Shown: one piece after another, positions 17,566-26,713 of the stretch
How the letters are laid out: each line of letters starts with the position of its first letter
Position numbering within the stretch: position 1 is the first letter of the stretch
Source of the DNA: an uncultured Thermosynechococcus sp.
Lineage (GTDB): Bacteria > Cyanobacteriota > Cyanobacteriia > Thermosynechococcales > Thermosynechococcaceae
DNA: 64,000 nt
NCBI RefSeq assembly: GCF_938074695.1
Contig: NZ_CALJEM010000003.1
Location: forward strand, 1-64,000
Direction of reading: 5' to 3'
Position numbers and translations under genes: made by a program
Notes under the pieces: model-generated
What the model saw: only the letters and a program-made list of their open reading frames with translations
Databases searched by the model: none
Told to the model about the DNA's origin: nothing

Positions 17566-19821
17566 CTAAAAGCGTTCATGGAACGTGCGGTTAATCACAT
17601 CCAACTGTTGTTCGCGGGTGAGTTTAATGAAGTTTACCGCATAACCGGAGACACGGATGGTGAGTTGCGGGTACAGTTCAGGGTGATCCATGGCATCCAA
17701 CAACATTTCACGGTTTAACACGTTGACGTTGATGTGGAAGCCCTGATCGTGGATGTACCCGTCCAGCAGATTCACCAAGTTGCTGATTTGATCTTCCCGC
17801 GTCTTGCCAAGGGCACTGGGCACGATGGAGAACGTGTTGGAGATGCCATCTTGGGCATGGACATAGGGCAGCTTGGCCACCGAGGCCAGTGAGGCGATCG
17901 CCCCTTTCGTGTCCCGACCATGCATGGGGTTAGCTCCCGGAGCAAACGGCTGACCCGCTTTGCGCCCATCGGGGGTATTCCCCGTTTTCTTGCCATAGAC
18001 CACGTTAGAGGTAATCGTGAGGATGGATTGGGTGGGCACAGCGTTGCGGTAGGTTTTGTGTTTGCGGATTTCATTCATGAAGGTTTCCACCACCCATACC
18101 GCAAGGCTATCCACGCGATCGTCGTTGTTGCCATATTTGGGGAAATCACCCTTGATCTCGTAGTCCACCGCCAGTCCCTCGGCATTGCGAATCACTTTCA
18201 CCTCGGCGTACTTGATGGCCGAGAGGGCATCCGCCACCACCGACAGACCCGCCACCCCACAGGCCATTGTGCGGAAGACATCGCGATCGTGGAGTGCCAT
18301 TTCTAGCCGCTCGTAGCAATACTTATCGTGCATGTAGTGGATGACGTTGAGGGTATTCACATATACCTTCGCCAACCACGCCATCACTTGCTCAAAGCGC
18401 GGCAGCACTTCCTCCCACTTCAGCGTGTCAGCGGTAATCGGCGCAAACATGGGCGCCACTTGCTCACCTGAGATTTCATCCCGGCCGCCGTTAATGGCAT
18501 AGAGGAGAGCTTTGGCGAGGTTCACCCGTGCCCCGAAGAACTGCATCTGTTTGCCGACCCGCATTGCTGACACGCAGCAGGCGATCGCATAGTCATCGCC
18601 CCAGTAAGGACGCATCAAGTCATCGTTTTCGTACTGGATGGAGCTGGTGTCAATCGAAACTTGGGCACAGAAGCGTTTGAAGGCCTCCGGCAAGTTTTCC
18701 GACCACAGCACCGTCAAGTTGGGTTCAGGAGCAGGACCTAGGGTGTAGAGGGTATTGAGGATGCGAAAACTGGTTTTCGTCACCAACGGGCGACCGTCCA
18801 GCCCCATTCCCGCAATGGATTCCGTGACCCAGGTGGGATCGCCAGAGAAGAGTTCATTGTACTCCGGCGTGCGCAGGAAGCGTACCATCCGCAGTTTCAT
18901 CACAAAGTGGTCAATCCACTCTTGGATGTCGGCTTCTGTGGCAGTGCCACGGCGCAAATCCCGTTCAAAGTAGATGTCAAGGAAGGTTGAAACCCGTCCC
19001 AGGGACATGGCGGCGCCATTTTGTTCTTTGACAGCAGCCAGGTAGCCAAAGTAGAGCCACTGTACCGCCTCTTTGCCATTGGCCGCAGGCCGCGAAATAT
19101 CAAAGCCATAGCTGGCGGCCATTTCCTTGAGTTCCTTGAGGGCTTTGATTTGCTCAGAAAGTTCTTCCCGCAGGCGGATGGTTTCTTCGTCCATGACATC
19201 CACTTCTAGGGAGGCCTGCTGAGCCTGTTTGTCGGCAATTAGGCGATCCACCCCATAGAGAGCGACGCGGCGATAGTCGCCAATAATCCGACCCCGACCA
19301 TAGGCATCCGGCAGGCCTGTAATGATCCCCGATTTACGGCAGCGGCGCATTTCGGGAGTATAGGCATCAAAGACCCCATCGTTGTGGGTTTTACGATATT
19401 TGGTGAAGATTTCCTTCGTGCGCGGATCTAACTCATAGCCATAGGCCTTGAGGGCGGTTTCCACCACGCGAATGCCACCAAAGGGCATGATGGCTCGTTT
19501 CAGGGGCTTATCGGTTTGCAGACCAACGATTTGCTCTAATTCGCGATCGATGTAGCCCGGTGCGTGGGCTGTAATCGAAGAGGGGACGCTGGTATCGGCA
19601 TCCAAGACACCTTTTTCTCGCTCCTGTGCCATCAGGTCGCGCACTTTTGCCCAGAGTTGCTGGGTGCGATCGCTCGCCCCTACGAGGAAAGAGCCATCCC
19701 CCGTGTAGGGGGTATAGTTGCGTTGAATAAAGTCGCGCACATCAATGCGTTTAACCCAATCGCCCCCTATAAATCCTTCCCATGCCACTTCGGGCAGTTC
19801 TGTGTAACGTGTACAGTTCAT
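17566..19821 (-). CDS. pflB: Formate C-acetyltransferase (pyruvate formate-lyase)
   Basis: PflB splits pyruvate plus CoA into acetyl-CoA and formate in anaerobic or dark fermentation, using a glycyl radical. I start at the ATG at 19821, preceded by GAGGA; the track's start is an upstream TTG. The 751-residue protein carries the adjacent catalytic cysteines ([10 protein letters not shown]) and the C-terminal glycyl-radical loop (RVSGYAVNF) about 25 residues from the end. Length matches the E. coli enzyme. The oxygen-sensitive radical must be installed by PflA, a radical-SAM enzyme, which is not in this window. Fermentative PFL occurs in only some cyanobacteria. A -10 box and a 10-base direct repeat lie upstream. 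Confidence 0.95.
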   Translation of the reverse strand: MNCTRYTELPEVAWEGFIGGDWVKRIDVRDFIQRNYTPYTGDGSFLVGASDRTQQLWAKVRDLMAQEREKGVLDADTSVPSSITAHAPGYIDRELEQIVGLQTDKPLKRAIMPFGGIRVVETALKAYGYELDPRTKEIFTKYRKTHNDGVFDAYTPEMRRCRKSGIITGLPDAYGRGRIIGDYRRVALYGVDRLIADKQAQQASLEVDVMDEETIRLREELSEQIKALKELKEMAASYGFDISRPAANGKEAVQWLYFGYLAAVKEQNGAAMSLGRVSTFLDIYFERDLRRGTATEADIQEWIDHFVMKLRMVRFLRTPEYNELFSGDPTWVTESIAGMGLDGRPLVTKTSFRILNTLYTLGPAPEPNLTVLWSENLPEAFKRFCAQVSIDTSSIQYENDDLMRPYWGDDYAIACCVSAMRVGKQMQFFGARVNLAKALLYAINGGRDEISGEQVAPMFAPITADTLKWEEVLPRFEQVMAWLAKVYVNTLNVIHYMHDKYCYERLEMALHDRDVFRTMACGVAGLSVVADALSAIKYAEVKVIRNAEGLAVDYEIKGDFPKYGNNDDRVDSLAVWVVETFMNEIRKHKTYRNAVPTQSILTITSNVVYGKKTGNTPDGRKAGQPFAPGANPMHGRDTKGAIASLASVAKLPYVHAQDGISNTFSIVPSALGKTREDQISNLVNLLDGYIHDQGFHINVNVLNREMLLDAMDHPELYPQLTIRVSGYAVNFIKLTREQQLDVINRTFHERF

Positions 19822-19938
19822 AAGCGTATTCCTCAATTAAGCATGCAGCACTGTTTAGCGATCGCCTTTTCCTTCTCGCGATCGCGATTTCTAACTCGCA
19901 AGAACCTACTAACTGCAAAACTGTAAACGGATGAAAAA

Positions 19939-20028
19939 CTTACACCTAGAAAGCTTGGCTCATAAGCCACACTCAGCTATATTCTTGTAGGCTCAGCCCC
20001 CTCAGCTTTTTTGCGGTGCTTACACCTA
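19939..20028 (-). repeat. Direct repeat of TAGGTGTAAG upstream of pflB
   Basis: The ten bases cttacaccta occur at 19939-19948 and again at 20019-20028, 80 bases apart (about 7.6 helical turns), both in the pflB leader region. A regulator site is possible but unproven. Confidence 0.35.
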
Positions 20029-20041
20029 CACCTTCATTTTC

Positions 20042-20047
20042 ATTATA
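20042..20047 (-). promoter_or_regulatory. pflB: Candidate -10 element for pflB
   Basis: The minus strand reads GGGTATAATG, a perfect TATAAT about 220 bases before the pflB start, implying a long leader. The -35 region is weak, which would fit activator dependence. Confidence 0.4.
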
Positions 20048-20134
20048 CCCCCTGAGTCCTGGAGGCTGATTTCTAGAAAGTTTTTATGAAGTCTTTACAA
20101 AAATCAAAATTTTTTCTCACGAGTTTAGGTTAGT

Positions 20135-21172
20135 TTAGGCGGCGATCGCCTCCCTTTCTGCAGATCTCTGCAAGCGCTCAATTGCTGCATCGAGTAAGGC
20201 TAAACCCGCTTCTAGAGTTTCAATCCGACAGAGTTCACTCCGCAGTTCTGCGGCATCCGCAAAGCCCTTGGCGTACCACGTCAGATGTTTACGCGCCTGC
20301 CGAATGCCCCGTTCCCCCTTGTATTCCCAAAGGGCAATAAGATGATCCCGCGCACATTGCAGACGCTCCACCACCGTTGGCGCAGGCCGCAGTTCCCCGG
20401 TTTTCAAAAAGTGATCAATTTCCCCCACCAAGAAAGGATAGCCCATTGTTCCCCGCGAGCACATCACTCCATCCGCCCCCGTTTGCTCCAAGCAGCGCAC
20501 CGCCGCCTCTACGGAGAAAATATCACCGTTGGCAATCACGGGAATCCTGACGCACTCTTTCACTCGTGCAATCCACTCCCAGCGGGCGGGGCCGTTAAAG
20601 CCTTGGGCACGAGTGCGCCCATGAACCGTAATCATGGCTGCGCCAGCGTCTTCCATTGCTTTGGCAAAATCGAGAATATTAATCTCCTCGTCGCTCCAGC
20701 CAATCCGCGTTTTCACAGTAACCGGTACTGGTACAGCTTCTGAGACGGTGCGCACAATCGTGGCTGCTAGTTTCACATCCCGCAGCAGGGAGGAACCGCC
20801 GCCGTTCTTAGTAATTTTATTCACAGGACATCCCATGTTAATGTCCACGGTATCGGCACCTTCGGCCACGGCCTTGAGGGCTGCCTCTGCCAAAAAATCT
20901 GGCCGGCAGTCAAAGAGCTGAATACTAATGGGGTGCTCATTAGCATCCACTTCCATAATCCGGGGCAGTGTTTTCAGATAGTGCAACCCGGAAGCACTGA
21001 CCATCTCTGTGTACATCATTGAGTGCGGGGCATAGCGGCGCACCAGGCGCCGAAACACCAAGTCAGTTACCCCCGCTAAAGGAGACTGAAACACCCGACT
21101 GTGCAGGGTGAGAGACCCAATCTGTAAAGGGGGTGCCACGCGGGCTTTTAGCTCAGGGGAGAGGGTTAGCAT
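20135..21172 (-). CDS. dusB: tRNA-dihydrouridine synthase, DusB type
   Basis: Dus enzymes reduce uridine to dihydrouridine in tRNA with FMN and NADPH. The 345-residue TIM-barrel protein contains SPLAGVTDLVFR at the FMN site, DINMGCPVNKITKNGGGSS with the catalytic cysteine, HGRTRAQGF and VIANGDIFS, all characteristic of the DusB/NifR3 subgroup. It is the last gene of a minus-strand run that includes four glycosyltransferases; the nearest one ends 14 bases upstream, so it may share their transcript. Confidence 0.93.
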   Translation of the reverse strand: MLTLSPELKARVAPPLQIGSLTLHSRVFQSPLAGVTDLVFRRLVRRYAPHSMMYTEMVSASGLHYLKTLPRIMEVDANEHPISIQLFDCRPDFLAEAALKAVAEGADTVDINMGCPVNKITKNGGGSSLLRDVKLAATIVRTVSEAVPVPVTVKTRIGWSDEEINILDFAKAMEDAGAAMITVHGRTRAQGFNGPARWEWIARVKECVRIPVIANGDIFSVEAAVRCLEQTGADGVMCSRGTMGYPFLVGEIDHFLKTGELRPAPTVVERLQCARDHLIALWEYKGERGIRQARKHLTWYAKGFADAAELRSELCRIETLEAGLALLDAAIERLQRSAEREAIAA

Positions 21173-21186
21173 CTCTGCACACAGGT

Positions 21187-22146
21187 TCAGTGGTGCCCAA
21201 GTACTTGCTCTCGATAGGCTGAATAAACTGCCTGCACATTATACCAATTCAAAAAGATGCGAGCCACTTCAAGGGCAGCTCGGGGGCGATTATTGCGGAT
21301 AAGCCATTGAAGAAGGGGAGCCATTGTTTTTTCATTGAGGATTCCCCATAGGGATAAAACTGCCCAGAGGAAATAGTGAAAGGGGGTCATTTGAATCATG
21401 AGCCTGACTTCCCAAGTGGGATGTTTTTTGTAGAATAAAACGGCCATTTTTCCCCTTTCGATTTCTTTTTGAATTAGCGCCGGAACCTGATCGAGAGTAA
21501 AGGGGGGATGCCAGTGGTAGCCGACGGCCTTAGGGCATTTGAGTAGTCGCAACCCCAATTGCTTTAGGCGAACCCCTAGTTCCAAGTCTTCCCAGCCGTA
21601 AAGTTGAAACTGAGTGTCGAACAAACCTGCCTCTTCTAGCCAATGGCGGGCGATCGCTACATTCCCTGTCGCAAAATAAGCCGCTGAAAAATCAGTGATC
21701 TTATATGGCTCTGAAGTTGGTTCTTCAAAATTACAGGTATTAATCACGCGACCATAGGAAAAAGCAGGAACAGCCAGCAGATCGGCAATGCCCAAACGTT
21801 TCTTTTCCTCAAGCAGCCGTCGCAGATGTGCCTCAATAAAGCCTGCAGTGACCACCAAGTCACTATCAATAAAAATAATCCATTCCCCTTGTGCATGTTG
21901 CAGACCTAAATTGCGCGCCGCTGCTGGACCGCAGTGCTCCTGTTGCAGGTATTTCAAATGGGGCAGTGAGGCAGTAGTTACCTGAAGCCATGCCAGTGTG
22001 CCATCCGTCGAGCCATCGTCCACGACAATCACCTCATAGCCCCTCAGGCCAATATCCTCTGTCCAAGTCTGTTCTGTAATTGCCTTAACACACTTCTGGA
22101 GAATGGGTAACCGATTGTAGGTTGGAATAATCACACTTAGAAACAT
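21187..22146 (-). CDS. Glycosyltransferase family 2 (galactosaminyl-type C-terminus)
   Basis: This 319-residue protein begins directly with the GT2 fold (SVIIPTYNR, VVDDGSTDGT) and has the metal-binding FIDSD motif near residue 95. The GWEDLELGVRL motif near residue 190 matches the GalNAc-transferase-like C-terminal subdomain found in chondroitin- and galactosyl-type GT2 enzymes. It is soluble or membrane-associated by an amphipathic C-terminus. It overlaps the next upstream GT2 gene by ten bases. Donor and acceptor sugars are unknown; the neighbours suggest assembly of a fucosylated surface glycan. Confidence 0.85.
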   Translation of the reverse strand: MFLSVIIPTYNRLPILQKCVKAITEQTWTEDIGLRGYEVIVVDDGSTDGTLAWLQVTTASLPHLKYLQQEHCGPAAARNLGLQHAQGEWIIFIDSDLVVTAGFIEAHLRRLLEEKKRLGIADLLAVPAFSYGRVINTCNFEEPTSEPYKITDFSAAYFATGNVAIARHWLEEAGLFDTQFQLYGWEDLELGVRLKQLGLRLLKCPKAVGYHWHPPFTLDQVPALIQKEIERGKMAVLFYKKHPTWEVRLMIQMTPFHYFLWAVLSLWGILNEKTMAPLLQWLIRNNRPRAALEVARIFLNWYNVQAVYSAYREQVLGHH

Positions 22147-23042
22147 CGGGAAACGCCTTTTGCCAAAGGTGATCCAAGCCGTGTTAGAGCAAGCTCCAGT
22201 TCATGAGCACACCAGCGAAACAGCCCCGCTGTTCCTAAACGCTTTCTGGCTTCAGGATCTTGACAGGCCTGCCTTAGCAACTGAGCAGCACGCCACCATG
22301 TCCAAGGGTGAGCATTGGTCACTCTTGCCTGCTCTGCCGACCAGCCTAACTTTTTCTGTAATAAAGCTTGCCAATGACGATGTCGAATGCAACTGGATTG
22401 GTAAATCCTAGTGCTGCGATCAGATCGCGATCTCTGTCTGTGATGAATCCGATACATCAGGAGAGGTTCTGGAACATTGCCCATCTTGGCGCCTGCTGCC
22501 CACGCTCGCTGCCATAGGTCGTAGTCTTGACAAAGAAAATCTTGAAGATACTGCAGGGAGTTGAGTATTTCTTTTTTAGCAACCACAGAAGGATGACCAA
22601 AAGGGACACCAAATAGCAGCTCCACCTCACAACCTTCATGGGAAATTGGATAGCGCCACAGTCCTCGCCCCTGTCCGGTGAGGGTAAGAAATGTTCCACA
22701 AATATCCAATTGATATTGGTGAATCCACTTTAATTGTTTCTCTAGACGTTCAGGGTGGGCAATGTCATCCCCGTCCATGCGGGCAACATAGTCTCCTTTT
22801 GCTTGGGCAAGAAGTTCGTGGAGTGTCGGCACCAGCCCTTGGTGGTCACGACTCAGAAACGTCACCTTGGGGTTGCCTTGAATATGAGCGGCAATCACCT
22901 CGGCAGAGCCATCCGTTGAACCATCATCCAGAATCAAGAGTTCAAAATCTTGGTAGGTTTGCTGAAGAATTGACTGAACAGCTGCTCCGATGTACCGAGC
23001 TTGATTATAAACTGGCAAGATTACCGAGACTGTAGGTGCCAT
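22137..23042 (-). CDS. Glycosyltransferase family 2
   Basis: This 301-residue protein has the GT2 N-terminal motifs SVILPVYNQ and ILDDGSTDGS and the DxD motif ARMDGDD near residue 93. The central GHPSV and DYDLWQRAW elements are common in lipopolysaccharide and exopolysaccharide transferases. No membrane segment is seen. The C-terminal third is rich in Arg and Trp. It starts five bases after the GT11 gene stop and overlaps the next GT2, so it is firmly in the glycan operon. Sugar specificity cannot be inferred. Confidence 0.85.
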   Translation of the reverse strand: MAPTVSVILPVYNQARYIGAAVQSILQQTYQDFELLILDDGSTDGSAEVIAAHIQGNPKVTFLSRDHQGLVPTLHELLAQAKGDYVARMDGDDIAHPERLEKQLKWIHQYQLDICGTFLTLTGQGRGLWRYPISHEGCEVELLFGVPFGHPSVVAKKEILNSLQYLQDFLCQDYDLWQRAWAAGAKMGNVPEPLLMYRIHHRQRSRSDRSTRIYQSSCIRHRHWQALLQKKLGWSAEQARVTNAHPWTWWRAAQLLRQACQDPEARKRLGTAGLFRWCAHELELALTRLGSPLAKGVSRCF

Positions 23043-23046
23043 CAGA

Positions 23047-23931
23047 CTACATCCTTAACCAAGTGTTAGGAATCAAATCCTCAGTATTCCGTCCTTCGAC
23101 GGCAAACCACTGCTGAGGAGCAATGACTATTTTGTTGGTGAAAGAGTTTAGCCAAGCCCCCCACCAGCTAAAGGTACTGTTGGCAATGATATGGTGTTTG
23201 CAAGCACTCATAAGTCGCAGGTCATTATAACTTTCACCGCCACAATTGTGCTCCACAAAGTAGTGAGAAGCCGGAAGGCGGAGGTGTTCCTTTGCCCAAG
23301 TAATTTCATCGGAGAAGATAAAAAAGGTTGGCTCCTCCAGTTGCTCTGTCAAGTATCTAATTGCCCTGTGGTAATAGGTCAAGGGTAACAGGCCATGCAC
23401 GTTCCGCGTTACTTTTTCTGAAGCGTAGTCACCACGGCGGATGTGGATGCTTACGGCATTGCAGGCTTTGATTCTTTGGAGCCAATCTTGATTTACCTCA
23501 GAAAGGGGCTGGCAAAAAGTAAAGTCTTGGCGCAGAGTGGCAGCAATTTCCTGAAAGTATTTTTCTGACTGCCAGTAACCAACAAGATAGGCTTTGTCGG
23601 GAATCTCCCAAATTTTGGGCCAGTAATGAAAATGGGGTTCAACAATCAGTTGCGGACATAGAAAACGGCGGATGGCAGACTGCTGTTGGGCAAGTCCTCC
23701 CATCCCTGGCAGGGCACACCACCCCAACACTGATCGAATGTGGGCAGCAGTAGCAATTTCGCCAGCACAGTTGAAAATGCGCTTTAGCTCAAATCCCTGA
23801 TGCTTTTTATAGGTTCTGTAGGGGGAAATATCCAGATACAGAGGGACTTTCTTGCGGATTGCCAGCGACCTTGCCACAGCATACTGAAACATTTGGTTGC
23901 CTAAGCCGCCTATCAGATTGACGATGATCAT
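23047..23931 (-). CDS. GT11 alpha-1,2-fucosyltransferase
   Basis: The 294-residue protein starts with the GT11 donor-loop motif (LIGGLGNQMFQYAVARSLA) and has the highly conserved HIRRGDY motif near residue 154. NSTFSWWGAWL follows near residue 250; these three regions define bacterial alpha-1,2-fucosyltransferases of the FutC/WbsJ type. The enzyme moves fucose from GDP-fucose to a terminal galactose. A Thermosynechococcus enzyme of this family (Te2FT) has, as I recall, been characterised as a galactoside alpha-1,2-fucosyltransferase, and this is probably its counterpart. It lies 15 bases downstream of the GT10 gene. No GDP-fucose synthesis genes are in the window. Confidence 0.92.
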   Translation of the reverse strand: MIIVNLIGGLGNQMFQYAVARSLAIRKKVPLYLDISPYRTYKKHQGFELKRIFNCAGEIATAAHIRSVLGWCALPGMGGLAQQQSAIRRFLCPQLIVEPHFHYWPKIWEIPDKAYLVGYWQSEKYFQEIAATLRQDFTFCQPLSEVNQDWLQRIKACNAVSIHIRRGDYASEKVTRNVHGLLPLTYYHRAIRYLTEQLEEPTFFIFSDEITWAKEHLRLPASHYFVEHNCGGESYNDLRLMSACKHHIIANSTFSWWGAWLNSFTNKIVIAPQQWFAVEGRNTEDLIPNTWLRM

Positions 23932-23946
23932 TATTTCGACTGTTGA

Positions 23947-24963
23947 CTATTTATGAATAGCGCTGACTTGAGCCAAAATGCTGCAAACGATGGTCTCCAC
24001 AAAGTAAGCAATGGAAAACCGTTCTGCTTGAGGAGAGTGCAAAAAATCCCAAATCCCCTGCTGGTAGCCTCTATAGGTTTCTTCTGACATTGTTTTAAGA
24101 AAGTTGTATAAAGATTTGTAGGAAGAAAAATCTCTGCGGTCAATAAAACAGGCCTTAGGAATGTACTCGGTAATGTCTGGTGCCCCCCAATAGATCGGCA
24201 CGTTGCCGGCACAAAAGGCATCAAAGATTTTCTCTGTGACATAACCGCGAAAAATGGCGTTTTCGTAAACAATGGAGAAGCGGGACTGCCTCAACACTTC
24301 AGCTTTTGTAGGTGCAACGCCCCGCCAAGATGGAAACGGAGGGGATGGTCGGCGGAACCGCCGTTTTTCTAGGGCGTGAATGATCCCCCCAACCACCGGC
24401 TGTCGGGCTGATCGATCCCAACCATAACCATACAGGGCAAAGTCCTGTGGTGCATAGCGCTCAAACCAGCGAATCGCTCTAACTCGCTCGCGGTACAGAT
24501 CTCGATGGGGTGCCCACCAAGCTAGAGCCTTGTTGCTGTTAATTAAAACCACTAGCTGAGACCGCTCTCCATAACCATCTACACCACCTGTTACCTTTAA
24601 TGGGTGAGGTAATTGAATTCGCTGAGCCTGTTTGATGGTTATGTCGGGGTTCCAAGTGAAGACAGTTTGATAGCGCTGCAATAAGCATTTCTGCCCATTG
24701 GCTGGATGGATCAATGGATGTTCAGTAAGAATTACAAATTTTGGAGCATCGGAGTGTGGAAACTGGACATTCAAATGGAGTTCAAAATCCGGCTCGTCAC
24801 ACCCTTCGTCGAGGCCAACTAGTTCAACGCCTTGAACACGAAACCTCTCCCGCAGAGCAACCCAAGGTTGTGTCAATCCATCTGGAGACGCATTCGGATC
24901 AAAAAACTGTGCTGTCGGAATATCAGGATAGACAAAAAGACCAGTTAATTTTCGCTTTGTCAT
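23947..24963 (-). CDS. GT10 alpha-1,3/1,4-fucosyltransferase
   Basis: From the ATG at 24963 (MTKRKLTGLFVYP) the protein is 338 residues; the longer track start at 25002 overlaps the upstream gene and adds unlikely residues. The C-terminal GT10 signature is complete: YENAIFRGYVTEKIFDAFCAGNVPIYWG around residues 233-260. This is the motif of bacterial and animal alpha-1,3-fucosyltransferases. RFSIVYENA also matches. Unlike Helicobacter enzymes it has no heptad-repeat tail. Together with the adjacent GT11 gene it predicts a glycan carrying both alpha-1,2 and alpha-1,3/4 fucose. Confidence 0.9.
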   Translation of the reverse strand: MTKRKLTGLFVYPDIPTAQFFDPNASPDGLTQPWVALRERFRVQGVELVGLDEGCDEPDFELHLNVQFPHSDAPKFVILTEHPLIHPANGQKCLLQRYQTVFTWNPDITIKQAQRIQLPHPLKVTGGVDGYGERSQLVVLINSNKALAWWAPHRDLYRERVRAIRWFERYAPQDFALYGYGWDRSARQPVVGGIIHALEKRRFRRPSPPFPSWRGVAPTKAEVLRQSRFSIVYENAIFRGYVTEKIFDAFCAGNVPIYWGAPDITEYIPKACFIDRRDFSSYKSLYNFLKTMSEETYRGYQQGIWDFLHSPQAERFSIAYFVETIVCSILAQVSAIHK

Positions 24964-24988
24964 AAACCCCCAAGTGTCAGTAATCTGC

Positions 24989-25732
24989 TTACGAACCTGC
25001 AAAAACGACTCCCATCGCTCCCAACGCCCCCACAGTTGTGTTGATGATGTTCACGACCTCATTGCTTAACCAAGGATAGCGTTCTTGAAGGGTTGCTCCC
25101 ACTAGACTCTCCACAAGATTGGCTAGAAAAGCAGCAAGGATACAAATGGGGATGGCGATCGCCCCCATCAAGCCCACACCCCAGCCTAGCACAGCAATAA
25201 CCGCTGCACCGCCAATCCCCGCCAAGGTTCCCTCAAGACTGACGGCGCCCTCTGTCCCTCGCGGCACGGGCTTTAGGGTAGTGATGAGAAAGGTGCGTTG
25301 GCCATAGGCTTTGCCCACCTCACTGGCACAGGTGTCCGAGAGCTTAGTGCTAAAACTAGCCACAAACCCCACCCAAAATAACTCCCGCCATTGGGGAAAC
25401 AACAGAACAAGGAGTGCACAGACGGTGCCTGTGAAGGCTGACCCCCAGACGTTCTCCGGTCCCCGTGCCCCTGAGCGTTTTTCGGCAATGCCTGCGGCCT
25501 CTTTTTCTGCCATGCCGAGGCGGGTGACGGCTGAACCGACCAAGAAATAGACCATGACAATGAGATAGCCCTGCCAGCCCAATGTGCCCCAAATCAGCAC
25601 CCCCAAGAGCCACGCATGGAAGAGTCCTGCTAGGGTAAGTAATTTTTGCCGCACCAAGAGGGCGATCGCCCCAAGGAAGGTATTCACCAACACCCCCGTC
25701 CACCAAGGGTTCAGCCACAGAATGCCATCCAC
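24989..25732 (-). CDS. DUF92/TIGR00297 membrane protein (phytyl-phosphate kinase-like, VTE6 family)
   Basis: I choose the GTG at 25732, preceded by CGGAGGG, giving 247 residues; the track's extra 37 residues would extend through the divergent promoter region. The protein has about six membrane segments and the family features GSAVTRLG, KRSGARGPENVWGSA and FSTKLSDTCASEVGKAYG. Plant VTE6 and cyanobacterial relatives phosphorylate phytyl phosphate for tocopherol and chlorophyll salvage; that function is inferred from family. It is divergent from the metal permease gene and is the first gene of the minus-strand glycan run. Confidence 0.8.
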   Translation of the reverse strand: MDGILWLNPWWTGVLVNTFLGAIALLVRQKLLTLAGLFHAWLLGVLIWGTLGWQGYLIVMVYFLVGSAVTRLGMAEKEAAGIAEKRSGARGPENVWGSAFTGTVCALLVLLFPQWRELFWVGFVASFSTKLSDTCASEVGKAYGQRTFLITTLKPVPRGTEGAVSLEGTLAGIGGAAVIAVLGWGVGLMGAIAIPICILAAFLANLVESLVGATLQERYPWLSNEVVNIINTTVGALGAMGVVFAGS

Positions 25733-25793
25733 GAGAACTGCCCTCCGAGTGTACTGGCAGCACCTTATCATACTTTTCAGGCCTAGGGGACAA

Positions 25794-26639
25794 ATGATGA
25801 TCACTTGGCTACTGGAGCCACTGCAACACGCATTTATGGTCAAGGCGCTGGGGGTAAGTACCCTTGTGGGCTGTGTGTGTGCCGTATTGTCTTGTTTTTT
25901 AACCCTGAAGGGCTGGGCCTTGATGGGAGATGCGGTATCCCATGCGGTACTCCCCGGCGTAGTTTTGGCCTACTGGCTGGGACTGCCTTTTGCCCTAGGT
26001 GCTTTTCTCTTCGGTCTGATGGCAGTTACCCTTATTGGATTTATTCAGCAGCAAACGCGAGTTAAAGAGGATACAGTCATCGGTCTAGTCTTCACAGGCT
26101 TTTTTGCCTTGGGGCTGGTGTTGCTCTCGAAAACTGCCAGCAGCGTTGACCTCATGCATATCCTCTTCGGAAATGTTTTGGGGATTAGCGATCGCGACCT
26201 CTGGCAAACCGTGATTGTAAGCCTCGTCACACTGATCACGATTGTCCTGCGGCATCGGGATTTCATCCTCTTTTGCTTTGACCCCACCCACGCCCGCACC
26301 ATTGGCCTGAATACGACGCTGCTATACTATCTCCTTTTGGCTCTGCTGTCCCTAACCACTGTGGCTGCCCTACAAACCGTAGGTATCATTCTTGTCGTAG
26401 GGATGCTAATTACACCGGGGGCAACCGCCTACTTGCTGAGCGATCGCTTTGGCGTGATGGTGCTCATCGCCCTTGGGGTGGGCGGCCTCGGCAGTTTACT
26501 GGGAACCTATATTAGTTACTATCTAGATGCGTCAACTGGTGGCTGTATTGTTGTCCTACAAACAGTGATTTTTTTGCTGGTGATGATTTTTGCGCCGAAG
26601 CATGGTCTCTTGGCCAAAGCCCGCTCTCCTCTAAGTTAG
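25794..26639 (+). CDS. Manganese/zinc-type ABC transporter permease (ZnuB/MntB/SitD family)
   Basis: I start at the ATG at 25794 (MMITWLLEPLQHAFM); the track start at 25584 extends into the divergent gene. The 281-residue protein has about eight membrane helices and the family motifs GWALMGDAVSHAVLPGVVL and VGMLITPGATAYLL. Sequence style is closer to MntB than ZnuB, but metal choice is uncertain. The partner ATPase and binding protein are not adjacent, so it is either an orphan or works with subunits encoded elsewhere. Confidence 0.88.
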   Translation: MMITWLLEPLQHAFMVKALGVSTLVGCVCAVLSCFLTLKGWALMGDAVSHAVLPGVVLAYWLGLPFALGAFLFGLMAVTLIGFIQQQTRVKEDTVIGLVFTGFFALGLVLLSKTASSVDLMHILFGNVLGISDRDLWQTVIVSLVTLITIVLRHRDFILFCFDPTHARTIGLNTTLLYYLLLALLSLTTVAALQTVGIILVVGMLITPGATAYLLSDRFGVMVLIALGVGGLGSLLGTYISYYLDASTGGCIVVLQTVIFLLVMIFAPKHGLLAKARSPLS

Positions 26640-26713
26640 GTTCATGAATTATCTTTGTGGGGTATTGCCGATGCCTTTGCTAGAGTTCATGATATAGTTG
26701 CCCCATATTTATC

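Noticed and set aside
25584-25793. Long N-terminus of the metal permease
   Set aside because: It overlaps the divergent DUF92 gene and lacks family similarity; the ATG at 25794 starts the first membrane helix.
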